A stretch of DNA of 42,270 nt, from positions 1 to 42,270 of the IMG/VR virus record IMGVR_UViG_3300028844_005921; one strand, written 5' to 3'. This stretch comes from a virus. Below are positions 31,336 through 38,345 of the stretch, one piece after another. How positions within the stretch are numbered: position 1 is the stretch's first letter; every line of letters begins with the position of its first letter. The notes under the pieces are model-generated. The model did no database searches, had not been told where the DNA came from, and saw only the letters and a program-made list of their open reading frames with translations. The position numbers were made by a program, and so were the translations under genes.

Positions 31336-31344
31336 AAGTGTCAA
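31316..31344 (-). promoter_or_regulatory. Sigma70 promoter (TTGACA-17-TAAAAT) before purS and tmRNA
   Basis: Reading leftward, a perfect TTGACA (31344-31339), a 17-nt spacer and TAAAAT (31321-31316) would start transcription near 31309. The first gene downstream is purS, followed by the tmRNA and the FdtA/RfbB sugar genes. Confidence 0.75.
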
Positions 31345-31359
31345 CCCCTTTTTTAATTT

Positions 31360-31614
31360 TTAAATTTTTAGATAAAAACTACTGTCTACTTCTAATTCTT
31401 TTAGATCACCTGTTACAGTCTTATAGTTAAATATCCTAAAGTCATCAGCTTCTAAATCCCAGACAAGTTCCATACCTTCTGGGTAACCACGTTCTGTACC
31501 TGTACCGACTACTCTTGCAGCCACAAAACTTCCTGGTAAGTCTTTGATTCGAGAGAATACCATTTCTCTCTTTTCGCCATTCTTTTTGGTGAATGAACCT
31601 TTATATGCTTTCAT
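31360..31614 (-). CDS. Conserved phage-type protein, 84 aa (DUF2693-like pattern)
   Basis: The sequence KAYKGSFTKKNGEKREMVFS leads into LPGSFVAARVVGTGTERGYP, then MELVWDLEADDFRIFNYKTV, a small all-beta pattern I associate with the DUF2693 family of phage proteins. It is probably an SH3-like or OB-like fold. Function is unknown. A consensus AGGAGG site lies just before the ATG and is also part of a hairpin with its own internal promoter (31622-31656), suggesting tight timing control. It is one of few genes here with a private promoter. Confidence 0.6.
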   Translation of the reverse strand: MKAYKGSFTKKNGEKREMVFSRIKDLPGSFVAARVVGTGTERGYPEGMELVWDLEADDFRIFNYKTVTGDLKELEVDSSFYLKI

Positions 31615-31621
31615 AAAAAAA

Positions 31622-31656
31622 TCCTCCTAATATTATGTATTATAACACTAGGAGGA
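31622..31656 (-). promoter_or_regulatory. RBS-sequestering hairpin with an extended -10 promoter in the loop
   Basis: On the minus strand TCCTCCTA (31656-31649) can pair with TAGGAGGA (31629-31622), the ribosome site of the 84-aa gene. Between them lies an extended -10, TGT-TATAAT (31647-31639). RNA reading through from upstream would carry both arms and hide the ribosome site. RNA started at the internal promoter (near 31632) would lack the upstream arm and be translated. Confidence 0.6.
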
Positions 31657-31674
31657 GTATAAGAGAAGAATTAA

Positions 31675-32364
31675 TTAAACCCAGAGTCGAGCATTCCAAC
31701 TAATCGAACGTCGCTCTCCTTCTCCTTTAAATGGAGGAACTTCATGGTTTAGCCACGCTGGAAAAATATAATAGTCTCCGACCTCTGGTTTTAAAGTTAG
31801 CATACTAGGAAACTCTAACATGTTGGGGTTGCCTCTGTCACTCCATAAAAACTTAATCATGCCGTCATCAGCTTTTGGGTCTTCATTATTAGTAATTTGT
31901 TCTGGAATTTTTAGATAAACTACTGAACTGAGCGCAGGAAAAGACTGACAATGATTATGTAAAGGGTTATAGTCAGCTTCCAGTTGCTTGTTTACCCACA
32001 TTTCATAAATGTCTACACTAATAGTATCATTCCAAACTGCCTGTGCTTTTGGGTTGTAATGTAAATACCCATTCATCCACTCTAGGCATAAATTAGTTGA
32101 AAAACTCATAAAATTAGATAAAGCTTTTGACTTTTTAGTATCCTCAGTAACTGGGATAAGTCTCTGTTTACCATTTTTAAGCTGCCCTGCTAATCTATCG
32201 TCATAGCTTAGTCCGTCTAGATCTGGATCATCGGCTAGAATTACGTCTGATAGTTCATTTAAGAAATCAACGGTTTGTGTTGGAATTTTTACCTTTAAAA
32301 TTCCTGCTGCGGTTAGTGGAACCCACTGAACCTGTATTTGGTTTTCCTGCGTTTCTGTTGTCAT
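31675..32364 (-). CDS. 2-oxoglutarate/Fe(II) oxygenase of the PF13759-like family, 229 aa
   Basis: The C-terminal half fits this family: LEADYNPLHNHCQSFPALSS with the HxH-type iron ligands, VVYLKIPEQ, and the ending VGDYYIFPAWLNHEVPPFKG with the distal His, then ERRSISWNARLWV with the Arg. These enzymes are common in marine phages and their substrate is unknown. The start at 32364 has a GAGGGG site; the longer form to 32400 has none. It overlaps the bS21-like gene by about 98 bases in another frame. Confidence 0.75.
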   Translation of the reverse strand: MTTETQENQIQVQWVPLTAAGILKVKIPTQTVDFLNELSDVILADDPDLDGLSYDDRLAGQLKNGKQRLIPVTEDTKKSKALSNFMSFSTNLCLEWMNGYLHYNPKAQAVWNDTISVDIYEMWVNKQLEADYNPLHNHCQSFPALSSVVYLKIPEQITNNEDPKADDGMIKFLWSDRGNPNMLEFPSMLTLKPEVGDYYIFPAWLNHEVPPFKGEGERRSISWNARLWV

Positions 32365-32515
32365 TATTTCCCCTCTTATTGTATCTAACTTGTGACTCAA
32401 GTTTTAATAGAAGCGCTTCTTTCTTCTTTTGGTCTTTTTTCCATTCTTTATGAAGTTTGCGATTTAAAATCTTGAACGCTTTTAAAGCGTCACCGTTTCT
32501 AACTATCACTTTCAT
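32267..32515 (-). CDS. bS21-like small basic protein, 82 aa
   Basis: The first 25 residues, KVIVRNGDALKAFKILNRKL and the following HKEW, closely match the start of ribosomal protein bS21, including forms in pelagiphages. The usual middle (KELKKRxxYEKPS-type) is missing; KKDQKKKEALLLKLES follows at once, resembling bS21's basic end. The last 33 residues are Asn/Gly-rich and overlap the oxygenase gene. bS21 helps initiation on the 30S subunit, so a phage copy could change which mRNAs are translated. The call rests on the N-terminal match. It overlaps the epimerase upstream by 17 bases. Confidence 0.5.
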   Translation of the reverse strand: MKVIVRNGDALKAFKILNRKLHKEWKKDQKKKEALLLKLESQVRYNKRGNNDNRNAGKPNTGSVGSTNRSRNFKGKNSNTNR

Positions 32516-33449
32516 GTGTCTCTTTCATATACAAATTAAAGTAGTCTTTAATTGTCTCCTCGTAGGTATTAAATTTTGGTTTCCAGTTAAACGTATTCAT
32601 TAATTTAGAGTTATCTAGTCTACCTCTTGGTTTTCCGGTAGGACCAGATTTAGTAGTAGTTTCTATATCAATTTTTAGTATTTCTGAAGATAGAGTTTTT
32701 ATTACATTTTTATCTCTTACAAAACCTGAACTTAAATTATAAATTCCAGGCACCCAGCTGTCAACTAAAATATTAATTACATCTACTAAATCCTTAATAT
32801 AAATACAGTCAGCTTCTTCTACATTGACTGGTTGATTTTTTTCCGCCTGTCTTTCTATATTCATAGTAATAGGAAACTTACCATCTCCATACCCATATAC
32901 ATGCATAGGTCGTAAAATAATATCATTTTCTGTTACTAACGATTCACTTTCTTTTTTAGCCTTACCATATAAATCTACCGGGTTTTGAGGATAGTCTTCT
33001 TGTATAGTTCCCTCCCACGTTCCATAAGACATAGAGCTTGAAAAGTGTAATATAGGGACTTTAGGGTATAATTCTTTAATTTTTTCTAATCCAGTTACAA
33101 TAGACTTATGTGTAAAATCTTTAAAATATTGAGATAAAATTGCCTCAGACAGGCTACCACAATTGATTATTAAATCAACATCTTTTATATGCCATGATCC
33201 AAAAGTCCACTTATTTACGAAATATACTCCTTGGGTTAAGAAGCTTCTGTAGTTTGCAGCAATATTTCTGTGTTTTATCTCTAGAGCAGAGGCTTCTTTT
33301 AGACCATCTTTACCACGATGAATAGCTTTGTATCCGGGGTAGTTTTCTGTCCAACCATCTAAAACTGTAATATTATGTCTATCTTTTAAAGAATAAACTA
33401 GATGAGCCCCGATGAATCCTTTTCCTCCAGTGATTAGTATATTAGACAT
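32499..33449 (-). CDS. NAD-dependent NDP-sugar epimerase/reductase (SDR family)
   Basis: The extended-SDR features are ILITGGKGFIGAHLVYSL at the N-terminus, DLIINCGSLSEA, SSSMSYGTWEG, and the catalytic Tyr-x3-Lys in VDLYGKAKKESESL. The C-terminal part has HVYGYGDGKFPITMN. It probably reduces or epimerises a nucleotide sugar. It lies next to the aminotransferase, overlapping it by 8 bases, so it may act on the amino-sugar made there. A role as a 4-reductase is possible but unproven. Confidence 0.82.
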   Translation of the reverse strand: MSNILITGGKGFIGAHLVYSLKDRHNITVLDGWTENYPGYKAIHRGKDGLKEASALEIKHRNIAANYRSFLTQGVYFVNKWTFGSWHIKDVDLIINCGSLSEAILSQYFKDFTHKSIVTGLEKIKELYPKVPILHFSSSMSYGTWEGTIQEDYPQNPVDLYGKAKKESESLVTENDIILRPMHVYGYGDGKFPITMNIERQAEKNQPVNVEEADCIYIKDLVDVINILVDSWVPGIYNLSSGFVRDKNVIKTLSSEILKIDIETTTKSGPTGKPRGRLDNSKLMNTFNWKPKFNTYEETIKDYFNLYMKETHESDS

Positions 33450-34554
33450 TGGAAAGGGCTTTCTTAATTCTTTCTAGTTCTTCCTCTTCTAAATAATGAT
33501 GACAAGGAAGCATAACTGTAGATGCGGTAAATTGTTCTGTTAAAGGACACCAAGCGTGATAATCATTTAAAAAATTAAATTGATGAAGGGGTTCCTTAAA
33601 AAAGGTTCTAGCTAGACAACCTACCTCGTTAAGTGACTTTATCACGGACTCAACCTGGTCGGGTAAGACTGCCATCGTGTATCTCTCCCATATATAATTA
33701 TCGCCCGGTATGTTTGGGTAGGGAAGATTCTCTTTATACCATGTTGCAATTGCGTCTCTTTTCTTTCGATACTCATGTTTCTCAAACAACTCAATTTCCT
33801 TTAAAAGAACTGCGCAAGAAGTATTATCCATATATGACTTAGTACCAAAGGTAACAATTTTTTTATTATTACCTCTTCCGTGAGATGTAATTTCGTCTAT
33901 TCTATATTTAGCGTATTCTGAATTAGTTGCAATTGCTCCTCCGCTACCAAGAGTCCCAGGATATTTTGTGAAATCAAAAGAAAAACACGCTGCATCAGAC
34001 CCTGTGCCAGGTACATAAGCATATGGCTCTCCCATATAAAATGCTGGTGCTGCATCTTCTATGATAGCGGTTCCCGTAAAACCATAATCATCAAGTATTT
34101 CTCTTATAGCAAAGCAATCAACAATTGTTCCAAAATTATGAACTACAATAATTGCTGAAGGAGTTAGCGTATTATTCTCACAATAATTTTTCAAAGACTC
34201 TAAGCTAATATTTCCAGTTTCATCTATATCAATAAACTGAATTAGCCTGCCCATAAATTTAACAGCATTAGCAAAAGCTCTCCAACCATAGGCAGGAACT
34301 AATATTTCGTCTCCGGGCTCCGTAAAAGCTGTAATTGCTATTTGTAAGGCATCTGTGCAGCAGTCTGTAAAAGTCCAGTATCCTACTCCACTAAAATCAG
34401 CACACTTTTGTTTAAGAGCCTGTTGTACAGGAGAAGGGTCTCTACCATCTTCTGACTGGTAGGGATAATCCATTGCTTCATTAATTGCCTTTAGATAGTC
34501 TACTCTATGACGATCTAAGCGTCTTTGGTGTGGTATAAAAGCTATTTTTTTCAT
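33442..34554 (-). CDS. DegT/DnrJ/EryC1/StrS-family sugar aminotransferase
   Basis: This PLP enzyme has the family layout: VPAYGWRAFANAVKFMG, AIIEDAAPAFYMG with the PLP-contacting Asp, and the Schiff-base lysine in FSFDFTKYPGTLGSGGAIAT. At 370 aa it is full length. With FdtA and RfbB in the same cluster it is the natural candidate to place an amino group at C3 of a dTDP-keto-deoxyhexose. Other members act on C4 or C5-keto sugars, so the position of amination is inferred. The ATG shares a base with the PP-loop gene stop upstream (TAATG). Confidence 0.85.
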   Translation of the reverse strand: MKKIAFIPHQRRLDRHRVDYLKAINEAMDYPYQSEDGRDPSPVQQALKQKCADFSGVGYWTFTDCCTDALQIAITAFTEPGDEILVPAYGWRAFANAVKFMGRLIQFIDIDETGNISLESLKNYCENNTLTPSAIIVVHNFGTIVDCFAIREILDDYGFTGTAIIEDAAPAFYMGEPYAYVPGTGSDAACFSFDFTKYPGTLGSGGAIATNSEYAKYRIDEITSHGRGNNKKIVTFGTKSYMDNTSCAVLLKEIELFEKHEYRKKRDAIATWYKENLPYPNIPGDNYIWERYTMAVLPDQVESVIKSLNEVGCLARTFFKEPLHQFNFLNDYHAWCPLTEQFTASTVMLPCHHYLEEEELERIKKALSNV

Positions 34555-35639
34555 TATTCACCTAAATAGTATTCCTCAGAAACTCCAGCATGTTTTAAAT
34601 CTAAATATTTTTTATCTAAAAAATTAGGATCTATAGCTGATAAAGAATCTTTTATTTTTGATTTGTATACACTGTATAAATCAATATTATTGTTTTTCAT
34701 ACATTTATAAACAATACTATCCTCTGTATCTTTTTTATTAGTTAAATCAATACCTAACCCCATTGCTTTTAGTGGTTGAAATGAAGAATCATGTTTATAT
34801 CTACAAGCTTTTACTAAATCATCTTTATATTCAGTATTTTCCCCAATAAATATAGTACTTTTCTCCATAGAATCCTTAACAATATTTGTTTTTTTAAAAT
34901 ATTTTTTAACTAAATGACACTGTTTAATATGTAATTTTGGTAATTCTGTAGAACAGTAAAACCAATCACCATACTGAGTTGTACTGACTCTGTGAGTCAT
35001 TTTTACATAAAATTTACCTAATTTTACAATTAGCTTTGGTTTAATTTCTCCCACAATGTGTCCGTCATAAGAAACTTTTGTGTTTATATGCCCTAGTTCT
35101 TTTAAGACAGGTAAAGAAAACCGTCTTACATTTCCTATTGACCAGTTAAATGTAGAGTTAAACCAATAGTTACTTTCTAGCACATATTTAATAAATTTTT
35201 CATCTATTTGATTAATTGTAAACTTAGTTTTAGGAAGTAACTTTGCGTAAAACTTCATTTTCTCAATAGCTAATACGTTATCTTTAAGAGGATTGATTCC
35301 ATTAATAGTTAGAACAGTCAAAACAATTTCATCTACAAAAACTTTAGATTTTACAAATGCTTGCAGCATTGTTTCAGAATCTGCCCCTCCACTAAAATAG
35401 AGAGTTAAATATTTATGTTTATCTCTTAATTGTTTACATCTTTCGTGTAAAAGTTCATCAAAAGACTCTGATGGTTCTGTTTCCCAGTTATAAGTATCCC
35501 AGCTTCCATTTTCAATTAATACTTTAAGCTGCGTTGGATGCACAGAAGCGTTAATTACCTCTTGTTTAGTATAGTACTTTTTATTATCGGCTAAATTAAC
35601 CCAACATATGTTTTTTGGTATAAAATCTATATCAAACAC
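34554..35639 (-). CDS. PP-loop ATPase, asparagine-synthase-like, tandem copy 2
   Basis: The PP-loop is in YLTLYFSGGADSETMLQAF near residue 100. The protein has no N-terminal glutaminase domain. It is clearly a paralog of the next gene upstream (35641-36711): both share NWETEPSE or DWETEPSE followed by LLH-RC-Q-RDK, the PP-loop, SIGN-RRF, ADWFY or GDWFYCS, and LHIKQCHLVK. The two probably arose by tandem duplication and then diverged. Members adenylate a substrate carboxyl or carbonyl; the substrate here is unknown. Confidence 0.7.
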   Translation of the reverse strand: MFDIDFIPKNICWVNLADNKKYYTKQEVINASVHPTQLKVLIENGSWDTYNWETEPSESFDELLHERCKQLRDKHKYLTLYFSGGADSETMLQAFVKSKVFVDEIVLTVLTINGINPLKDNVLAIEKMKFYAKLLPKTKFTINQIDEKFIKYVLESNYWFNSTFNWSIGNVRRFSLPVLKELGHINTKVSYDGHIVGEIKPKLIVKLGKFYVKMTHRVSTTQYGDWFYCSTELPKLHIKQCHLVKKYFKKTNIVKDSMEKSTIFIGENTEYKDDLVKACRYKHDSSFQPLKAMGLGIDLTNKKDTEDSIVYKCMKNNNIDLYSVYKSKIKDSLSAIDPNFLDKKYLDLKHAGVSEEYYLGE

Positions 35640-35640
35640 A

Positions 35641-36711
35641 TTATTTTCCTAAGTAAAACATATGAGCAGGAGGAATATTTTCTACGTCTCTTTTTCTAGG
35701 GCTAAGAAGACTTTTATCAATAGCAGAAATTGTATCTAGTACTTTATAAGAATACTTACTAAAAAGTTCTGGATCATCCTTTTTCATAGCTTGATATACT
35801 ATACTATCTTCATTTTTTACATCTGTAAATAAATCTACGCCTAATCCAATAAATTTTGCTGGTTGATAGCTACTATCATACTCATATCTACAAGCTTTAA
35901 TAACATGCTCATTATACTGACTACGCTCACTTAAAAAGCCGTCTGCATCTGGAATATTCTTTTGAAAATAGTTTTTCACTAAATGACATTGTTTTATATG
36001 TAGTTCTGGGCAATCTAAACTATAGTAAAACCAGTCTGCGTATTGAGCAATTGCAATTCCTTGATAAGAAGTACTATAGTATTTTCCTTCTTTAATAACT
36101 ATGTGCGGTTTTTCACTTGCAGTAATATGACCAGTTGTAGGGGCATTTTTATGACCCTGCCCTAAAATCTCTAAAATATGATTTGGAAAACGACGAAGAT
36201 TTCCAATTGACTGATTAAAAGTTGATTCCCACCAGTTATATGAGTTTAAGAATCCCAGAACATAATCACGTCCTAGTTCATTTACAGTAATTTTTGTTTT
36301 AGGGAGAAATTGTTTAAAGTGGTGTAGTTTTTGAACTGCTAAATCTAAGTCTTGAAGGGGGTTCTGATTTCCTATTTTTAAAATATTAATTACAATCTCA
36401 TCAGGATGCACTCCAGACTCAATGAAAGCACGAACCATTGTTTCTGAGTCTACTCCCCCGCTAAAATAAAGAGTGACATATGGATATTTATCTCTAATTT
36501 GTCTACAACGTCTATGAAGAAGCTCCTTAAAAGTTTCAGAGGGCTCTGTCTCCCAATCAAAGCTTTGCCATTTACCGTCGTGTAAAACTAGTCTTAAATT
36601 AACGGGATTTGAATGTCCAGAAATTAAGTCTGTTTTATTATAGTACTTTTTTCCAGTTTTTATATCTAATACGTGAACATGTCCAATGACAAAATCATCA
36701 TCAAACCTCAT
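35641..36711 (-). CDS. PP-loop ATPase, asparagine-synthase-like, tandem copy 1
   Basis: The PP-loop is in YVTLYFSGGVDSETMVRAF near residue 88. As in its downstream paralog, shared blocks follow: SIGNLRRF, YADWFYYSLDCPELHIKQCH, and KACRYEYDSSYQPAKFIGLG. No glutaminase domain or signal is present. It follows the thioredoxin-like gene with an 11-base overlap and precedes its paralog by one base. Both copies may act on related substrates; an amidotransferase or ligase acting on the sugar pathway is one idea. Confidence 0.7.
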   Translation of the reverse strand: MRFDDDFVIGHVHVLDIKTGKKYYNKTDLISGHSNPVNLRLVLHDGKWQSFDWETEPSETFKELLHRRCRQIRDKYPYVTLYFSGGVDSETMVRAFIESGVHPDEIVINILKIGNQNPLQDLDLAVQKLHHFKQFLPKTKITVNELGRDYVLGFLNSYNWWESTFNQSIGNLRRFPNHILEILGQGHKNAPTTGHITASEKPHIVIKEGKYYSTSYQGIAIAQYADWFYYSLDCPELHIKQCHLVKNYFQKNIPDADGFLSERSQYNEHVIKACRYEYDSSYQPAKFIGLGVDLFTDVKNEDSIVYQAMKKDDPELFSKYSYKVLDTISAIDKSLLSPRKRDVENIPPAHMFYLGK

Positions 36712-36982
36712 CTATTTTCCAGTTTAGTCCCTTCAACCACTCTTCGTACTTATCCCAAGTCCACTTTCCAAAAATCTGTCTCCAAGGTTGGTCATGCTTT
36801 ACTGCAACAAAGGCAGGTAAATACGTAAAGTTATAGTGATAGACTCTAGGATCGTCACTGCTAAAGTACTCGATCTCTAGGTCAACTTCATCATTATCAA
36901 TATAGGCTTCCATTTTATCGCCCATCTCACGAACCCACTGCTCTAGTAGAGGAGAGTAAACACCCCACATTTTATACTGCAT
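36701..36982 (-). CDS. Thioredoxin-fold-like protein without active-site cysteines, 93 aa
   Basis: The C-terminal half resembles the second half of thioredoxin: a cis-Pro-like YLPAFVAVKHDQPWRQIFGK, then WTWDKYEEWLKG as the last helix. The region where CxxC would lie (KMWGVYSPLLEQW) has no cysteine, so redox activity is unlikely. A binding or chaperone role is possible. The first 40 residues look helical. It overlaps both neighbours by 11 bases. Confidence 0.4.
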   Translation of the reverse strand: MQYKMWGVYSPLLEQWVREMGDKMEAYIDNDEVDLEIEYFSSDDPRVYHYNFTYLPAFVAVKHDQPWRQIFGKWTWDKYEEWLKGLNWKIDEV

Positions 36983-37145
36983 GTTGATACTCTCCTAAAG
37001 AGTAGCGTTCAATATACCAAGAAGCAAAGTCAGGATTGTCTCTAAAAGTATCAATAACCTGTTTTGCTGATAGCTGTTCTGATCTAATGCAGGCAGCTAA
37101 GTTCTCCCAGTCTTTTTTATCCTCTACAAAACTATGTGCTGTCAT
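36972..37145 (-). CDS. Hypothetical protein, 57 aa
   Basis: A small helical, acidic protein (SFVEDKKDWENLAACIRSEQ, then VIDTFRDNPDFASWYIER) with no recognised family. I choose the ATG at 37145, one base after the upstream stop and behind a GGGAAG site. A longer in-frame form to 37208 runs back inside the upstream gene by 61 bases and is less likely. Confidence 0.5.
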   Translation of the reverse strand: MTAHSFVEDKKDWENLAACIRSEQLSAKQVIDTFRDNPDFASWYIERYSLGEYQHAV

Positions 37146-37146
37146 T

Positions 37147-37413
37147 TTAATCTTCCCAAAAGTTTCTTTCTCGTTTAATATATAAGGGTGAAGTTGTGCC
37201 ATCATCAAACTCTAAAAAAGAGTGATGACCTTCTTCATCTGAAAGTTCTGCTACACCTTCACGATCACCTTGAAATGTAAGAGTAATCTCTCCCCATTTA
37301 TCTTGTTCGGGAGTGACATGAGAACTTACAAGAGTAAATCCCATTTCTTCATACTCTGCTACTACTTCATTGTAGTTGATTCTCATGCAAGTAGCTTCTA
37401 GTAAATTACGCAT
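37147..37413 (-). CDS. Hypothetical protein, 88 aa (79 aa from the internal ATG)
   Basis: This is an acidic, mixed alpha/beta sequence (ITLTFQGDREGVAELSDEEG) with no family I recognise. It is the first gene of the long leftward block. The promoter's predicted start (near 37412) falls at the ATG at 37413, so a 5' leaderless mRNA is possible. Alternatively translation starts at the in-frame ATG at 37386, with a weak AGAAG before it. No signal peptide or membrane segment is seen. Confidence 0.55.
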   Translation of the reverse strand: MRNLLEATCMRINYNEVVAEYEEMGFTLVSSHVTPEQDKWGEITLTFQGDREGVAELSDEEGHHSFLEFDDGTTSPLYIKRERNFWED

Positions 37414-37418
37414 ACTTT

Positions 37419-37447
37419 ATAGTAACAAAAACTCTTACCAGAGTCAA
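37419..37447 (-). promoter_or_regulatory. Sigma70 promoter of the leftward block (TTGACT-17-TACTAT)
   Basis: Reading leftward, TTGACT (37447-37442), a 17-nt spacer and TACTAT (37424-37419) give a predicted start near 37412, at the first codon of the 88-aa gene. It sits in the divergent intergenic region opposite the rightward promoter at 37510-37515. Confidence 0.7.
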
Positions 37448-37509
37448 ATAAAATGTAATAGTAAACACCTAATTGCTATATTTTTCTGGTAAAGAGGCGT
37501 AAAATTTAG

Positions 37510-37515
37510 TATAAT
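37510..37515 (+). promoter_or_regulatory. Rightward -10 box (TATAAT) of the divergent region
   Basis: A consensus TATAAT lies 20 bases before the ATG at 37535. The -35 region at 17 nt (TGGTAA) is poor, so the promoter may depend on an activator. The GGAG ribosome site follows the predicted start. Confidence 0.5.
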
Positions 37516-37534
37516 TAAAAGATTGGAGAAAAAG

Positions 37535-37792
37535 ATGGCTAAAAGAATAGCATATAAAGTATCATACAAACGAGTTGGGTCTTGGTTATGGAAAACTAGA
37601 TTCATCTATGAAGATGGTATTATTGAGGGAACTGACATTCGTTTCTTTATTGATACAAAAGAACGTCGTTGGGAAGTTCCTCTATCTCAAATCGAACTGC
37701 GCTTCTCGCCAGAACGAGTTGAGGCAATTGAAGAACTAAATCGTAAAAATCGGGAATCTGCCCAAACCGGAATGGTTCCTCCAGTGAGGTAA
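37535..37792 (+). CDS. Hypothetical protein, 85 aa
   Basis: A small beta-rich basic N-terminal half (AKRIAYKVSYKRVGSWLWKT, then RFIYEDGIIEGTDIRFFID) and a helical tail. I recognise no family. The ATG at 37535 has a TTGGAG site; the upstream in-frame TTG at 37523 is not needed. It is the first gene of the rightward block. Confidence 0.55.
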   Translation: MAKRIAYKVSYKRVGSWLWKTRFIYEDGIIEGTDIRFFIDTKERRWEVPLSQIELRFSPERVEAIEELNRKNRESAQTGMVPPVR

Positions 37793-37795
37793 AAA

Positions 37796-37984
37796 ATGAG
37801 TAAATATTTAGAATCACGTGCCTGGGTACGCCAGCTCCAAAATGAAGATCAAACAGGAATTAAAGAACTTGTAGATGAATATAATGATGTCTACAGTCAG
37901 TGCGGTGAATTTACTGCTGCACGTTTTCTGATTGATGTATATACAACTTTTCAACTAAATTTAGAGGAAGCACAAAATGGCTAA
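37796..37984 (+). CDS. Hypothetical protein, 62 aa
   Basis: A short acidic helical protein (WVRQLQNEDQTGIKELVDEY) with a GAGGT site. Nothing recognisable. It overlaps the next gene by 8 bases. Confidence 0.5.
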   Translation: MSKYLESRAWVRQLQNEDQTGIKELVDEYNDVYSQCGEFTAARFLIDVYTTFQLNLEEAQNG

Positions 37985-38267
37985 GAAACCTACTTCTATT
38001 AATATTGGTTTTTCTACATGGGAAATCAATGACTATATTCGTGAATGTCGAAACGTAGTACGCTGGAACGCTCGTCTAGCAATTGACTGGATGGATGCAA
38101 TTCGTCCACGTCTACAAACTGAAATTCAGACTAACAACTACAATCGTGCTGTTGAATATATCAACACATTTCTAGAAAATCTGGAAACTTATCGCTACTA
38201 TGATAAACGTGAAATTTGGGAAAATGATAGAGTTCGACGAGCTACACCCTGTCATGATTTTGACTAA
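37977..38267 (+). CDS. Hypothetical protein, 96 aa
   Basis: A Trp- and Arg-rich helical protein (IRECRNVVRWNARLAIDWMD) with no family I know. A GAGGAAG site precedes the ATG, which lies in the end of the 62-aa gene. A stem-loop (38268-38290) follows its stop directly. Confidence 0.5.
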   Translation: MAKKPTSINIGFSTWEINDYIRECRNVVRWNARLAIDWMDAIRPRLQTEIQTNNYNRAVEYINTFLENLETYRYYDKREIWENDRVRRATPCHDFD

Positions 38268-38290
38268 TGCACTGGCCGAAATCCAGTGCA
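38268..38290 (+). other. Stem-loop after the 96-aa gene
   Basis: TGCACTGG pairs with CCAGTGCA around CCGAAAT (8 bp, 7-base loop), starting right after the stop. There is no U-tract, so an mRNA 3' end stabiliser or processing signal is more likely than a terminator. Confidence 0.55.
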
Positions 38291-38311
38291 GGAATTAATG
38301 AAATTTAATGA

Positions 38312-38340
38312 TTGCACATACCTTAAAACTGTGCTATTCT
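38312..38340 (+). promoter_or_regulatory. Sigma70 promoter (TTGCAC-17-TATTCT)
   Basis: TTGCAC (38312-38317), a 17-nt spacer and TATTCT (38335-38340) predict a start near 38347. That is at the GTG codon where the open frame of the next gene begins, with the in-frame ATG 17 bases later. Confidence 0.75.
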
Positions 38341-38345
38341 AATTT

